In this document: in pieces, positions 33,792-43,458 of the stretch
Layout of the letters: each line of letters opens with the position of its first letter
Position numbering within the stretch: the stretch's first letter is position 1
Assembly (NCBI GenBank): GCA_031253985.1
Contig: JAIRVH010000045.1
Coordinates: 1 to 64,000, forward strand
Reading direction: 5' to 3'
Origin: Sphingobacterium sp.
Lineage (GTDB): Bacteria > Bacteroidota > Bacteroidia > Sphingobacteriales > Sphingobacteriaceae
Length of the DNA stretch: 64,000 nt
The notes under the pieces: model-generated
The model's input: only the letters and a program-made list of their open reading frames with translations
What the model was told of the DNA's origin: nothing
Database searches by the model: none
Translations under genes and position numbers: made by a program

Positions 33792-36700
33792 ATGAAATTA
33801 CGTTTCTCACTTTCTTTTGCAGCTGGTCTGTTATTTATGTGTGGACAGTCTGCCTTTGGACAGGGGCATGCAATTTGGCAATTGGGAAATTCAGACGGTT
33901 CAAGTAGTGAGTTTGCTTTGGCACCTAATGGATATAGGAAATTTTTGGAACATGATTTTGGTTATGAGGACAATGCGTTTATCGTCGGTCAATCTACATT
34001 AGCAAAAGATTTACCCTATGTATTACCTGGCCCAGCTAATGAATGGGGTGGGACTGGAGGAACCTCTGGTCTGAGAACACATTTTTTAAATCTATACTAT
34101 GTGTTAAATGGCAGTATAGGAGATGGTCAATGCACCCTCCAGGTTAAATTGGCAAATAGTGATCCTCAGCATCGTCCAACACTACAGATCTCAATTAATG
34201 GGAAACCTTATAACGTTGCGGTAAAAGAGGGTGCCGGTAACGGTGAACCCCTAAATAATACTTCAAAATCTGGAAATTCGACCATAAGCATACCCTTGCC
34301 TGCCGATCTCATCAGAAAAGGCGGTAATCAGATTACCCTAACTGTCATAAAGGGCGGTTGGGTTGAGTTTGATTCTTTTAAACTAATCGGTCCAGAAGGT
34401 ATTAAGTTGATTGCCAATTGTACTGCAATCGTTCAAAATGTACAGCAATCTGATTTTGAAATTCTGAGTTCGGGAAAACCTGTTCAGCGTATGCTGGTTG
34501 ATCTTTTGACGCTGAGAGATGACGAAAAGTTAAAAGTAGTCTTAGATGGAAAGAAGATTTATGAGAAATCGCTTGAAAAAGGTGCGGCGAAGCTTGAAAT
34601 ACCGATGCCTTATACCGCTAAAAATGTCGTGAGTAAGTATGAAATTTATAGTAATGGACGATTAATACAATCGTCAGCAATCGCCCGAGGGCCCAAAAGG
34701 TTAGGGGGTGTTTCGGATTATGTGAACACAATGATTGGTTCGGCGCATTCCAGATGGATGATAGCACCAGGACCATGGATGCCTTTCGGAATGGTAAAGA
34801 TCAGTCCAGACAACCAAAATATTGGCTGGCAGGCGGGCTATGAACCGTCCATTGAATCTATAGGTACGTTTAGTCATATTCATGAATGGACCATGGCTGG
34901 ATTGGGAACATTTCCTACTGCAGGTCGATTGAAAACGAGGGTCGGCGATCAGTATAGTTCAGATTCAGGGTATCGATCTGCAATAGATAAAACCAGCGAA
35001 AAGGCGCCATTGGGTTATTATGCCGTACATCTTCTTGATCACGATATCGATGTAAAATTAACCGCAGCAACACGTTCTAGTTTTCAGCAGTATACCTACC
35101 ATAAGTCTGATACAGGACGTATTATGATTGATCTTAAGGTAAACGGAGAATACGATTATAAAATTAAAGATCTTTCCCTCAAAAAGGTTTCTGATTACAA
35201 GGTTGTAGGATACAGTAATCAGTTGTCTGAAAACGTTTGGTCTACCGATGCAAAACAGGATTATATCGTGTACTTTGTCATGGAGTTTGACAAACCGATC
35301 ATCAACTATGGCACATGGCATAATGATCAGGTGACACAACGTGCTGATCTGGTTGCTGATAGTGCTCAATTTGCAGGAATGTATGTAGAATTTGATGTTC
35401 GCAAAGATAAAGCAGTGCAGCTGCGCACCGGGATTTCCTATGTGAGCTTAGCCAATGCTGAAGAGAATCTGAAGACCGAATTGGCAGACCCATTTGGATG
35501 GTCCATTGACCGGGTCGTGGCAAATCAGCATAAAGTGTGGGACGAATTGTTAAGTCGGTTGGAAATCAAATCCTCAGACTATCTAGAAAAAGAGAAGTTC
35601 TATACCAATATGTACCGGACTTTGGCAAGCCGAAACACATTCAGCGATGTCAATGGAGAATGGAGATCTTCAGACGAAGTGATACAAAGGTTACCGCATA
35701 AAGGAGATCTCGCTTTAGGTTGTGATGCATTCTGGAATACCTTTTGGAATTTAAATCAATTTTGGAATCTGGTTACACCCGAGTGGTCCAATAAATGGGT
35801 CCGTTCGCAGCTTGCAATGTATGACGCAAATGGCTGGTTGGCTAAAGGACCGGCAGGCATGGAGTATATACCCGTAATGGTTGCAGAACATGAAATACCG
35901 CTGATTGTGGGGGCCTATCAGATGGGGATTAGAGATTATGACGTTGAAAAAGCATTCGAAGCCGTTAAAAAAATGCAAACAACGAGCCCATTGAAATTTG
36001 AAGGCGGCTTTGCGGGTAACAGGGATCTGGATGCTTATTTAAAGTACAAGTATGTTCCTTATGATTTGGGCCGATTTTCAAATTCGATGGAATATAGTTT
36101 TGACGACTGGACTGTTGGCCAGTTTGCAAAATCGTTAGGAAAGGAGCAGGAGTATACGTATTTTAATGACCGTGGAGCCTGGTGGAAAAACGCAATCGAT
36201 GTCAATAGTGGATATGCCCGGATGAAAGATGCCCAAGGAGAATGGTACAAAGATTTTGATCCTTTCAAGTCTGGGGCCAATCACCATTATGTGGAGGGAA
36301 ATGCTTGGCAACTGACATTTTTTGTGCCGCAGGATATTCCTGAACTAGCAAAAATGATCGGACAGGACGTATTCTTAAAACGATTGGAATGGGGTTTTCC
36401 GGAGAGCGAGAAATGGCGCTATAATGGTCCTAATGACCAATATTGGGATTATCCTGTCGTTCAGGGAAACCAGCAGTCGATGCATTTCGCCTATATTTTT
36501 AATTGGTTAAAGAAACCTTGGTTGACACAGAAATGGAGCCGTTCCATCGGTGCGCGCTATTATGGACAGGGGATTTCAAATGCCTACCTAGGGGATGAAG
36601 ACCAAGGGCAAATGAGTGCTTGGTATATCATGAATGCGATTGGTTTATTTCAGATCGATGGCGGGACAAGAGTAAAACCGATTTATGAAATAGGGAGTCC

Positions 36701-36929
36701 ACTTTTTGAAGAGGTCAAGATTAAATTGGGTGGTCAATATGGAAGGGGGGAACAATTTACGATCAAAGCAAAAAATGCAAGTAAGAAAAATATGTATGTA
36801 CAACGCGCGGCATTAAATGGAAAACCTTTAAATACCTTTTACTTTGATGCGGCTGAACTTTTAAAAGGGGGAGAGCTTGTTTTAGAAATGGGTGCGGTAC
36901 CCAATAAACAATGGGGATTGTTTCAATAA
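33792..36929 (+). CDS. GH92 alpha-mannosidase with N-terminal carbohydrate-binding-like domain
   Basis: A 1045-residue secreted protein (signal peptide to about residue 24, ending SAFGQ). Residues 25-200 form a beta-sandwich like the C-terminal domain of rhamnogalacturonan lyases (HAIWQLGNSDGSSSEF, then LRTHFLNLYYVLNG and GWVEFDSFKL), likely carbohydrate-binding. From about residue 310 the GH92 domain begins with DYVNTMIGSAHSRW. The conserved EGNAWQLTFFVPQD (likely general acid Glu) and the late loop GDEDQGQMSAWYIMNAIG are present; most members read GN(D/E)DxG there, so this copy is divergent. GH92 enzymes are calcium-dependent exo-alpha-mannosidases. First of three tandem GH92 genes. Confidence 0.9.
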   Translation: MKLRFSLSFAAGLLFMCGQSAFGQGHAIWQLGNSDGSSSEFALAPNGYRKFLEHDFGYEDNAFIVGQSTLAKDLPYVLPGPANEWGGTGGTSGLRTHFLNLYYVLNGSIGDGQCTLQVKLANSDPQHRPTLQISINGKPYNVAVKEGAGNGEPLNNTSKSGNSTISIPLPADLIRKGGNQITLTVIKGGWVEFDSFKLIGPEGIKLIANCTAIVQNVQQSDFEILSSGKPVQRMLVDLLTLRDDEKLKVVLDGKKIYEKSLEKGAAKLEIPMPYTAKNVVSKYEIYSNGRLIQSSAIARGPKRLGGVSDYVNTMIGSAHSRWMIAPGPWMPFGMVKISPDNQNIGWQAGYEPSIESIGTFSHIHEWTMAGLGTFPTAGRLKTRVGDQYSSDSGYRSAIDKTSEKAPLGYYAVHLLDHDIDVKLTAATRSSFQQYTYHKSDTGRIMIDLKVNGEYDYKIKDLSLKKVSDYKVVGYSNQLSENVWSTDAKQDYIVYFVMEFDKPIINYGTWHNDQVTQRADLVADSAQFAGMYVEFDVRKDKAVQLRTGISYVSLANAEENLKTELADPFGWSIDRVVANQHKVWDELLSRLEIKSSDYLEKEKFYTNMYRTLASRNTFSDVNGEWRSSDEVIQRLPHKGDLALGCDAFWNTFWNLNQFWNLVTPEWSNKWVRSQLAMYDANGWLAKGPAGMEYIPVMVAEHEIPLIVGAYQMGIRDYDVEKAFEAVKKMQTTSPLKFEGGFAGNRDLDAYLKYKYVPYDLGRFSNSMEYSFDDWTVGQFAKSLGKEQEYTYFNDRGAWWKNAIDVNSGYARMKDAQGEWYKDFDPFKSGANHHYVEGNAWQLTFFVPQDIPELAKMIGQDVFLKRLEWGFPESEKWRYNGPNDQYWDYPVVQGNQQSMHFAYIFNWLKKPWLTQKWSRSIGARYYGQGISNAYLGDEDQGQMSAWYIMNAIGLFQIDGGTRVKPIYEIGSPLFEEVKIKLGGQYGRGEQFTIKAKNASKKNMYVQRAALNGKPLNTFYFDAAELLKGGELVLEMGAVPNKQWGLFQ

Positions 36930-37339
36930 GTAAATGTTTTTCATTGAGGAGTTCAGGTTGACTTAATTTGAATGATAGGGGCGGGATATAACCATGATTT
37001 GTTAAAGTTTGGTTAAACCGACCGGGCTGTGATAACAAACTTCCTTCGGCCAGCGTTATAGAGGTAGTTTCATAATTTAGGTTAATAATTGGTTAGTTAG
37101 TAAAAACCTGAAGTTCCCCGCTTCAGGTTTTTTGTTGATATGGGTTAGAACTGTCTTTCTTGTGTAGTCTTTTTAGTTTTGCTAAATCCTATTAACAAAC
37201 GTAAAATCATCGATATAACCGCTGGTAATATTTGTAAATATTTACGATTATCTGTAGTATTGTAGGTACACGCTAAAATGCGCGGCCTATGGGGTTTGCT
37301 TGAATAAAAGCAATTAACAATGTCGTCTATCAAGATTAT
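36930..37339. other. intergenic region between GH92 genes, holds inverted repeat copy 4
   Basis: No gene is supported in these 410 bases. The hairpin-leader repeat lies at 37067-37132 on the minus strand. The 200 bases ahead of the second GH92 gene are AT-rich with no clear promoter match. Confidence 0.6.
37067..37132 (-). repeat. hairpin-leader repeat, copy 4 (inverted)
   Basis: On the minus strand: a 12-bp stem (37102-37113 with 37121-37132) around CGGGGAA, then the tail CTAACTAACCAATTATTAACC continuing to an ATG at 37071-37073, as in copies 1-3 near 9.1-9.7 kb; one T is missing before the ATG. Its hairpin can also end transcription from the GH92 gene upstream. Confidence 0.8.
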
Positions 37340-39589
37340 ATGATCAAATTTATCCGTTTTTTAATTTTAGGATTATTTCTTTGGGAGAATGTTTCTGCCC
37401 AAAAGCTTCCTACCGACTATGTCAATCCGTTTATCGGTACCAGCAATTATGGAACAACCAATCCGGGAGCTCAAGTTCCCAATGGTTTGATGAATGTTTC
37501 CCCTTTTAATGTAATGGGATCATCACTCAACGCATTTGATAAGGATGCAAGATGGTGGTCAACTCCCTATGAACATAGCAATAGCTATTTTACAGGTTTC
37601 TCGCATGTCAATTTAAGTGGTGTAGGATGTCCAGATATGGGAAGTTTGTTGTTGATGCCAACCTCAGGAAAACTGGAGGTTGATTATCATCAATATGGTA
37701 GTACCTATACGAAAGAGGTCGCCCATCCGGGGTATTATAGTAATGTATTAAAGAAATATGGCATTAAAACGGAAGTTTCAGCCACAGCACGTGTGGGAGT
37801 TTCTAAATTCACTTTTCCAAAAGGACAGGCAAATATCCTGCTCAATTTGGGCGAAGGTTTAACAAATGAAACGGGAGCGACAGTTCGTTATGTGAGTGAT
37901 ACTGAAATAGAAGGATCTAAGTTGTTGGGCTCTTTCTGCTACAGTAATAACCAGGCTGTTTACCCAATCTTCTTTGTTATGCGTGTCAATAAAAAGCCCG
38001 CAAAAAGAGGTTACTGGAAATTCCAGCGTGCCGGAGAAAAATGGGAAAATGACTGGAATAAAGATGCTGGAAAATATAAGATTTTTACAGACTATACAGA
38101 TCAGCTTTCTGGTGATGATCTTGGCGCATTCTTTAGTTTTGATGTTCAGGAAAATGAAAGTTTAGAGGTACAGCTTGCCGTGTCGTTTGTGAGCGTCGAC
38201 AACGCCCGTAAAAATCTAGAAGCCGAGCAGGCCGATTTCGGATTTGAGACAACGCATCAGCAGGCTTCTTTGCAATGGAATAATGCCTTGTCCAAGATAC
38301 AAGTAGAGGGTGGAACGGAAGATCAGAAAACTGTATTTTATACAGCACTATACCATGCCATGATTCATCCCAATGTTTTACAGGACGTGAATGGCGAGTA
38401 TCCCGCAATGGAAAGCCGGAAGACTCTTGTCGCAGATCACAATCGTTATACAGTGTTTTCACTGTGGGATACCTATAGAAATGTACAGCCACTTATGTCG
38501 TTGGTTTATCCCGATAAGCAGGTTGGTATGATACGTTCCATGATCGATATTTATAAAGAAAACGGCTGGATGCCGAAATGGGAATTGTATAGCCGGGAAA
38601 GCTATACGATGGATGGTGATCCTGCAGTTCCTGTGATTGTTGATGCATGGATGAAAGGTATTCGGGATTTTGATATCAATACAGCTTATGAAGCCTTTTT
38701 GAAATCTGCCACTACAACTGATTCAACAAATAAAATTAGGCCTGACAATGCAGATTATGTGAAGTATGGGTATGTACCGTTACGCGATTCATTTGATAAT
38801 TCCGTATCGCACGCGATAGAATATTATGTTGCTGACTGGAATTTAGCTCAGTTGGCTGCCTCTTTGGGGAAAACCAAAGAGGCACAGCTTTTTGGTAAGC
38901 GGGCGCAGGGGTATAAACATTACTATTCTTCGGAGTATGGGACTTTCAGACCTATCCTTCCTAACGGCAAGTTTTTAAGTCCATTTAATCCATTGATGGG
39001 CGCTAATTTTGAACCTAACCATGGTTTCCATGAAGGTAATGCCTGGAATTACAGTTTTGCAATTCCATTTGATATTCCTGGTTTGGTGAAATTGATGGGC
39101 GGAAAGCAAAAATTTGTAGATCGGCTTCAGGCAACGTTTGATAAGGGATATTTTGACGTGACAAACGAACCGGATATGCTGTATCCACATGTGTTTTCAG
39201 AAATTAAAGGCGAAGAATGGCGCACCCAAAAGTTGGTGAAAGAAATACTGGAAAAACATTTTACCAACAGCCCCGGCGGTATACCTGGTAATGATGACAC
39301 GGGGACGATGTCCACATGGGCGCTCATGAACATGATCGGGATTTATCCTTTCTGCCCGGGTAGACCAGATTATACCGTCGTAACCCCGGTATTTGATAAA
39401 GTTACTATTCAGCTCGATAAAAAATACTATCCAAATGCCGATAAAGTAACCATAAGACGTCAGAAAGAAGGGACTGGTGAATATATCAAAAAGATCGTGA
39501 TCGACGGAAAACCATACAATGGATTTAAAATCAGTCACCAGACTTTAGTCAATAGCAAGGATATTCTAATTATTACTGGAAATAGATAA
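37340..39589 (+). CDS. GH92 family alpha-mannosidase
   Basis: A 749-residue secreted enzyme with a signal peptide (IRFLILGLFLWENVSAQ). The GH92 domain starts immediately: DYVNPFIGTSNYGTTNPGAQ. Conserved segments are HEGNAWNYSFAIPFDIPGL (Glu expected as general acid) and PGGIPGNDDTGTMSTWALMN (acidic pair expected at the catalytic/calcium site). The N-terminal beta-sandwich and C-terminal alpha/alpha barrel of the family account for the whole length; there is no added domain. It is expected to trim alpha-mannose from N-glycans or fungal mannan. It lies 33 bases ahead of the third GH92 gene and is probably co-transcribed. Confidence 0.93.
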   Translation: MIKFIRFLILGLFLWENVSAQKLPTDYVNPFIGTSNYGTTNPGAQVPNGLMNVSPFNVMGSSLNAFDKDARWWSTPYEHSNSYFTGFSHVNLSGVGCPDMGSLLLMPTSGKLEVDYHQYGSTYTKEVAHPGYYSNVLKKYGIKTEVSATARVGVSKFTFPKGQANILLNLGEGLTNETGATVRYVSDTEIEGSKLLGSFCYSNNQAVYPIFFVMRVNKKPAKRGYWKFQRAGEKWENDWNKDAGKYKIFTDYTDQLSGDDLGAFFSFDVQENESLEVQLAVSFVSVDNARKNLEAEQADFGFETTHQQASLQWNNALSKIQVEGGTEDQKTVFYTALYHAMIHPNVLQDVNGEYPAMESRKTLVADHNRYTVFSLWDTYRNVQPLMSLVYPDKQVGMIRSMIDIYKENGWMPKWELYSRESYTMDGDPAVPVIVDAWMKGIRDFDINTAYEAFLKSATTTDSTNKIRPDNADYVKYGYVPLRDSFDNSVSHAIEYYVADWNLAQLAASLGKTKEAQLFGKRAQGYKHYYSSEYGTFRPILPNGKFLSPFNPLMGANFEPNHGFHEGNAWNYSFAIPFDIPGLVKLMGGKQKFVDRLQATFDKGYFDVTNEPDMLYPHVFSEIKGEEWRTQKLVKEILEKHFTNSPGGIPGNDDTGTMSTWALMNMIGIYPFCPGRPDYTVVTPVFDKVTIQLDKKYYPNADKVTIRRQKEGTGEYIKKIVIDGKPYNGFKISHQTLVNSKDILIITGNR

Positions 39590-39622
39590 ATAAGCAAACT
39601 AAATTGAAAACTGATCTACAGA

Positions 39623-41869
39623 ATGAAATATATTAATTATGCGGTCTGCGCAGGCCTATTATCTTTAGTTGGTTGTGCTTCGCTAAAAAGCTCCGTTGAA
39701 AGTTCTTATGCAACGTATGTAAATCCTTTTATCGGAACGGACTTTACCGGAAATACATATCCAGGAGCACAATCGCCTTTTGGGATGGTACAGCTAAGTC
39801 CAGATAATGGACTTCCCGGCTGGGACCGTATTTCCGGATACTTTTATCCCGACAGCACAATTTCTGGCTTTAGCCATACCCATTTAAGCGGTACCGGGGC
39901 TGGTGACTTATACGATATATCTTTCATGCCGGTGACATTGCCCTATCATGAAGCGGAAGCTCCTCTTGGTATACATTCGAAGTTTTCCCACAAAGACGAA
40001 AAGGCACATGCAGGATATTATCAGGTAAAACTGATTGATTATGATATCAATGTAGAGCTGACGGCAACAGCACGTTGCGGCATCCAGCGCTATACTTTTC
40101 CAAAGGCAGAATCTGCCGTATTTTTAGATTTAAAGAAAGCAATGAACTGGGATGCGACTACAGATTCGCGCATCGAAGTGGTAGATTCTGTGACTATTCG
40201 TGGCTATCGTTTTTCTGAAGGCTGGGCCAGAGGACAACGTGTCTATTTTGAAACTCGTTTTTCCAAACCTTTTACAGCAGTCCATATTGATAGCACGGTC
40301 ATATTATCAAGTGCCGATACAACAATGAAGAAGGCAACGCGAATCGGTACAGCCTATAAAGCCCGATTTGATTTTAAAACTGCCGAAGGCGAACAGGTAA
40401 CGCTTAGCACTGCACTTTCGGGGGTAAGCATGGACGGTGCGTCCAAAAATTTAAAAGCGGAAGTTCCAAAAGATGATTTTGACTATTATTTGAAAGAGGC
40501 AGAGCAAAATTGGAACAATGAATTGGGGAGGGTTGCCATCGAAACCAAAGACAGAGAGGAGCAGGTCAAATTCTATACAGCATTGTATCATTCCATGCTT
40601 GCACCGACAATTTTTAGTGACATTGATGGTGCTTATATGGGCGCTGACCGAAAAATACATCAGGCTGAAGGCTGGACCAACTACAGCACGTTTTCCCTTT
40701 GGGATACTTATAGAGCTTCCCATCCCTTATTTACTTATATTGATCCTAATCGTGTAAACGATATGATTAAGTCGTTCATCGCTTTTTATGAACAGCATGG
40801 CCGATTACCAGTATGGAATATTTACGGGAGTGAAACAGATATGATGATCGGGAATCATGCAATTCCTGTCATTGTAGATGCATATTTAAAAGGAATCGGT
40901 GATTTTGATGCTACAAAAGCATTAGAAGCCTGTGTTGCGACAGCTAATATCGACAATTATAGAGGCATAGGTCTGTATAAAAAATTAGGCTATGTACCCT
41001 ATGACGTCAAGGATGAATATAATGCTGAAAACTGGTCGCTATCGAGAACACTTGAATATGCATACGATGATCATTGTATCGCCATGATGGCGGATAAGAT
41101 GGGCAAGAAAGAGATTGCAGGAACATTTTTTGCAAGAGCGCAGAACTACAAAAATGTTTATAATCCGTCGACTTCATTTATGCAGCCCCGGGATAGTAAA
41201 GGTAAATTTATTACCCCATTTGATCCCGAAGAGTATAGTGCGCATATCTGTGAGAGTAATGCTTGGCAATATTTCTGGTCGGTACAGCATGATATTCCCG
41301 GATTGATTAAGCTTGTTGGTGGGCAAGAACGCTTCGCTCAGAAGTTGGACAGCATGTTCACATTTCATCCTTCGGATACCAGTAAACTTCCAATTTTTAG
41401 CACAGGAATGATTGGTCAATATGCACATGGTAATGAACCAAGCCACCATGCACTCTATTTATTTAATGCCGTTGGACAACCTTGGAAAACACAGCAATAT
41501 GCAGCAGAGGTTATGAATAAACTTTATTTAAATACACCTGCTGGATTGAGTGGAAATGATGATTGTGGACAGATGTCAGCTTGGTATGTATTCAGCTCGT
41601 TGGGTTTTTATCCCGTAGATCCTATCAGTGGGAAATATGAGATCGGCACGCCTTTGTTTGAAAAAGCCGAATTGAAACTGTCCAATGGAAAGAAATTTAC
41701 GGTTAAGGCAAACCAGGTGAGCAGGTCCAATATGTATATCCAATCGGTTACTCTTGATGGTAAACCTCTTGAAACAAGTTATATTACACATGAACAGATT
41801 ATGTCAGGTGCGACATTAGTGTTTGAAATGGGCGAGAAACCAGGACCGGTGTGGTACAAAAATAAGTAG
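39623..41869 (+). CDS. GH92 family alpha-mannosidase, lipoprotein
   Basis: A 748-residue GH92 enzyme with a lipoprotein signal: MKYINYAVCAGLLSLVGC, lipobox LVGC with Cys at residue 18. It is therefore anchored to a membrane, probably on the cell surface or facing the periplasm. The GH92 domain begins YVNPFIGTDFTGNTYPGAQ; later ICESNAWQYFWSVQHDIPGL and PAGLSGNDDCGQMSAWYVFS carry the expected catalytic acids. Note ESNAW instead of EGNAW. It follows the previous GH92 gene by 33 bases. Different localisation from the other two suggests stepwise degradation of one mannose-rich glycan, with linkage specificity unknown. Confidence 0.93.
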   Translation: MKYINYAVCAGLLSLVGCASLKSSVESSYATYVNPFIGTDFTGNTYPGAQSPFGMVQLSPDNGLPGWDRISGYFYPDSTISGFSHTHLSGTGAGDLYDISFMPVTLPYHEAEAPLGIHSKFSHKDEKAHAGYYQVKLIDYDINVELTATARCGIQRYTFPKAESAVFLDLKKAMNWDATTDSRIEVVDSVTIRGYRFSEGWARGQRVYFETRFSKPFTAVHIDSTVILSSADTTMKKATRIGTAYKARFDFKTAEGEQVTLSTALSGVSMDGASKNLKAEVPKDDFDYYLKEAEQNWNNELGRVAIETKDREEQVKFYTALYHSMLAPTIFSDIDGAYMGADRKIHQAEGWTNYSTFSLWDTYRASHPLFTYIDPNRVNDMIKSFIAFYEQHGRLPVWNIYGSETDMMIGNHAIPVIVDAYLKGIGDFDATKALEACVATANIDNYRGIGLYKKLGYVPYDVKDEYNAENWSLSRTLEYAYDDHCIAMMADKMGKKEIAGTFFARAQNYKNVYNPSTSFMQPRDSKGKFITPFDPEEYSAHICESNAWQYFWSVQHDIPGLIKLVGGQERFAQKLDSMFTFHPSDTSKLPIFSTGMIGQYAHGNEPSHHALYLFNAVGQPWKTQQYAAEVMNKLYLNTPAGLSGNDDCGQMSAWYVFSSLGFYPVDPISGKYEIGTPLFEKAELKLSNGKKFTVKANQVSRSNMYIQSVTLDGKPLETSYITHEQIMSGATLVFEMGEKPGPVWYKNK

Positions 41870-41901
41870 CCTCATTTCTATTTAGATAGATCTTTTTAAG
41901 C

Positions 41902-41949
41902 GCAGCCTCCAGATGAATATTTAATGAATTTGGGGGCTGCTTGTTTTCT
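41902..41949 (+). terminator. terminator after the GH92 genes
   Basis: GCAGCCTCC (41902-41910) pairs with GGGGGCTGC (41932-41940) with one G-U pair; TTGTTTTC follows. It overlaps the last codons of the convergent acetyltransferase gene. Confidence 0.65.
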
Positions 41950-42496
41950 CGGCTGGATTATTCAGGCTTTTGTAAAAGTAGGTTGTGCTACACGGCAAAC
42001 CATTGGGAAGAAGAGCGTAATTTGGAATATCACCGACAATAGTCCAGCCACATTTTTGGTACATGAAATATGCGGGGCTATCAGTTACCGTATCGAGCAC
42101 CATAAGTGTTTTATTTAGATCAATGGCTATCTTTTCAATTTGCTGAAGCAATTTCTGTGCAATGCCCATTCTCCGAAAGTCAGAGTGAACCAGCATTTTG
42201 GCAACATCTGCACGATGTGCCTGATTGGAAGGAAGATCAATTTGCAATTGAACTGTTCCGGCGATCTGATTTGTCACGCTATTTTTGGCAACAATTAATA
42301 CAGTTTTCTGTTGTTTGACCTTATCCAGGACTTCGGTCCAGAATCTGCTCGCCTGTTCAACGGTCAGATCGTCCATAAAACCTATAGAGGCACCTCCTTG
42401 GACAATGTTAAAAGTCAGATCGACGAGTTGGGTAATTAAGATGTCACTGGGTTCTTTGATTTCTTCAATGACAAATTCTATAGTGGAAGTAAGCAT
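41921..42496 (-). CDS. GNAT family N-acetyltransferase
   Basis: A 191-residue acetyltransferase. The acetyl-CoA-binding region reads ADVAKMLVHSDFRRMGIAQKLLQQIEKIA (R/Q-x-x-G-x-A type motif), preceded by the strand NQIAGTVQLQIDLP and followed by LMVLDTVTDSPAYFMYQKCGW and a final YFYKSL. The substrate cannot be told. Its 3' end lies inside the terminator of the convergent GH92 operon, so expression of both may interfere. Confidence 0.87.
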   Translation of the reverse strand: MLTSTIEFVIEEIKEPSDILITQLVDLTFNIVQGGASIGFMDDLTVEQASRFWTEVLDKVKQQKTVLIVAKNSVTNQIAGTVQLQIDLPSNQAHRADVAKMLVHSDFRRMGIAQKLLQQIEKIAIDLNKTLMVLDTVTDSPAYFMYQKCGWTIVGDIPNYALLPNGLPCSTTYFYKSLNNPAEKTSSPQIH

Positions 42497-42523
42497 GGAG
42501 CTGCCGTGTTTGATGGTAAATCT

Positions 42524-42754
42524 TTATTCACTTCGGGTGAACGCAAAATAAATGACATATAGCCAGCCAAGTATTCCGTGAATTAAAGCCCAAAGTATCG
42601 ATTTATTACGGTCCCACGAAGTGACAACGGCAATTACTGATCCAAGACCTATTCCCGATTGCGTTATTGTCTGTGTCGTTGATTTACTGATCTCCTGACC
42701 AAACACTGCATTGGAAACGAATATAAACAGTATAAATAACGTAAGCTGTTTCAT
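42524..42754 (-). CDS. small membrane protein with signal sequence
   Basis: A 76-residue protein: an N-terminal signal-like segment (MKQLTLFILFIFVSNAVFGQ), a short polar stretch with SKSTTQTITQSG, then SVIAVVTSWDRNKSILWALI and a second hydrophobic helix GILGWLYVIYFAFTR. I have seen this WDRN...HGILGWLYVIYF pattern as a hypothetical protein in related genomes; its function is unknown. It starts 8 bases after the stop of the next small membrane protein gene, so both form a two-gene operon. Confidence 0.75.
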   Translation of the reverse strand: MKQLTLFILFIFVSNAVFGQEISKSTTQTITQSGIGLGSVIAVVTSWDRNKSILWALIHGILGWLYVIYFAFTRSE

Positions 42755-42761
42755 AACGACT

Positions 42762-43010
42762 TTATTGAGCCCCTCTTACTTTGAGTTCTTCATTAATATC
42801 TTTTATTCTTTTGAAATTGAGAATCGCAATTGGGGATAAAGCAAAAGGAATGGCCATTAGGGCACTAAACCCTTTGGTAACCGAAGTGTAAATTCCCATT
42901 CCTAATAAAATAAAGAGCATGATGGTTAACATCCAGGTAACTACAAGCGCAGTTTTCCTGTTGGTTTGAAGCTCTTCAATAGTCATTCCGTTTAATGGTC
43001 TATTATTCAT
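42762..43010 (-). CDS. small two-helix membrane protein
   Basis: An 82-residue protein with N-terminal MTIEELQTNRKTALVV, two transmembrane helices (about residues 24-44 and 50-65) and a short basic tail. Resembles small Bacteroidota proteins annotated as 'redox-active disulfide protein 2', although no cysteine is present here, so that name would mislead. First gene of a leftward operon with the 76-residue membrane protein. Function unknown. Confidence 0.75.
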   Translation of the reverse strand: MNNRPLNGMTIEELQTNRKTALVVTWMLTIMLFILLGMGIYTSVTKGFSALMAIPFALSPIAILNFKRIKDINEELKVRGAQ

Positions 43011-43458
43011 GATTTCTTTGGTTTATATTCTCTAATTTCCGTAATTCTTTTTAAGAAACAAAGTGTTGAACTTCAAATGATATGTAAATTTTGTGAAATA
43101 TGAGATTTATTTCATAAAAATTACAAAATAGCTTTGAAAACTGAGAGAATAAACGGGAAATTGAAATCATATTTTGCTTTTTATAGAAATTAATTATCAG
43201 CCGAAACGATTTGATTCTGAATAATCTTTTTGGGTATTCAGACGAGAAACGGAATTTTCGCAGATTAGAGCGTTTTATAAAGTGGCATATAGGCATGCAG
43301 GAAGAAAATGAAGGTGCCGACAATGTCTCATTGAAAGAAGGATATGTTGAGTTGAGGAAATTGCAGGGGTAACGACGAATCTTAAAATAAAGACCGCGAA
43401 TATTAAAAGCAATGGGAGGGCAATATTAAAAATATGTTATTTGCGGAAAAATTAAGAA
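43011..43458. other. intergenic region with an open frame lacking a clear start
   Basis: This 448-base gap contains one protein-like open frame on the plus strand (43187-43372) and nothing else recognised. Confidence 0.5.
43187..43372 (+). pseudogene. open frame without a normal start, possible 5'-truncated gene
   Basis: After a TAG at 43184-43186 the frame is open for 61 codons to a TAA at 43370-43372. The only ATG is at 43295; a TTG at 43211 is the other candidate. The product ends DEKRNFRRLERFIKWHIG, then MQEENEGADNVSLKEGY + VELRKLQG, charged and protein-like. I do not recognise it. Either a small gene with a TTG start or the 3' remnant of a lost gene. Confidence 0.3.

Noticed and set aside
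33792..36929. Inactive GH92 because of the GDED loop
   Set aside because: The acidic loop varies (GNDD or GNED) in the family and the Glu of EGNAW is kept, so loss of activity cannot be claimed.
43051..43323. A 90-residue minus-strand protein
   Set aside because: Its composition (many Phe, Ile, Lys, Ser) is what the opposite strand of AT-rich DNA gives; the plus-strand frame in the same place looks more protein-like.
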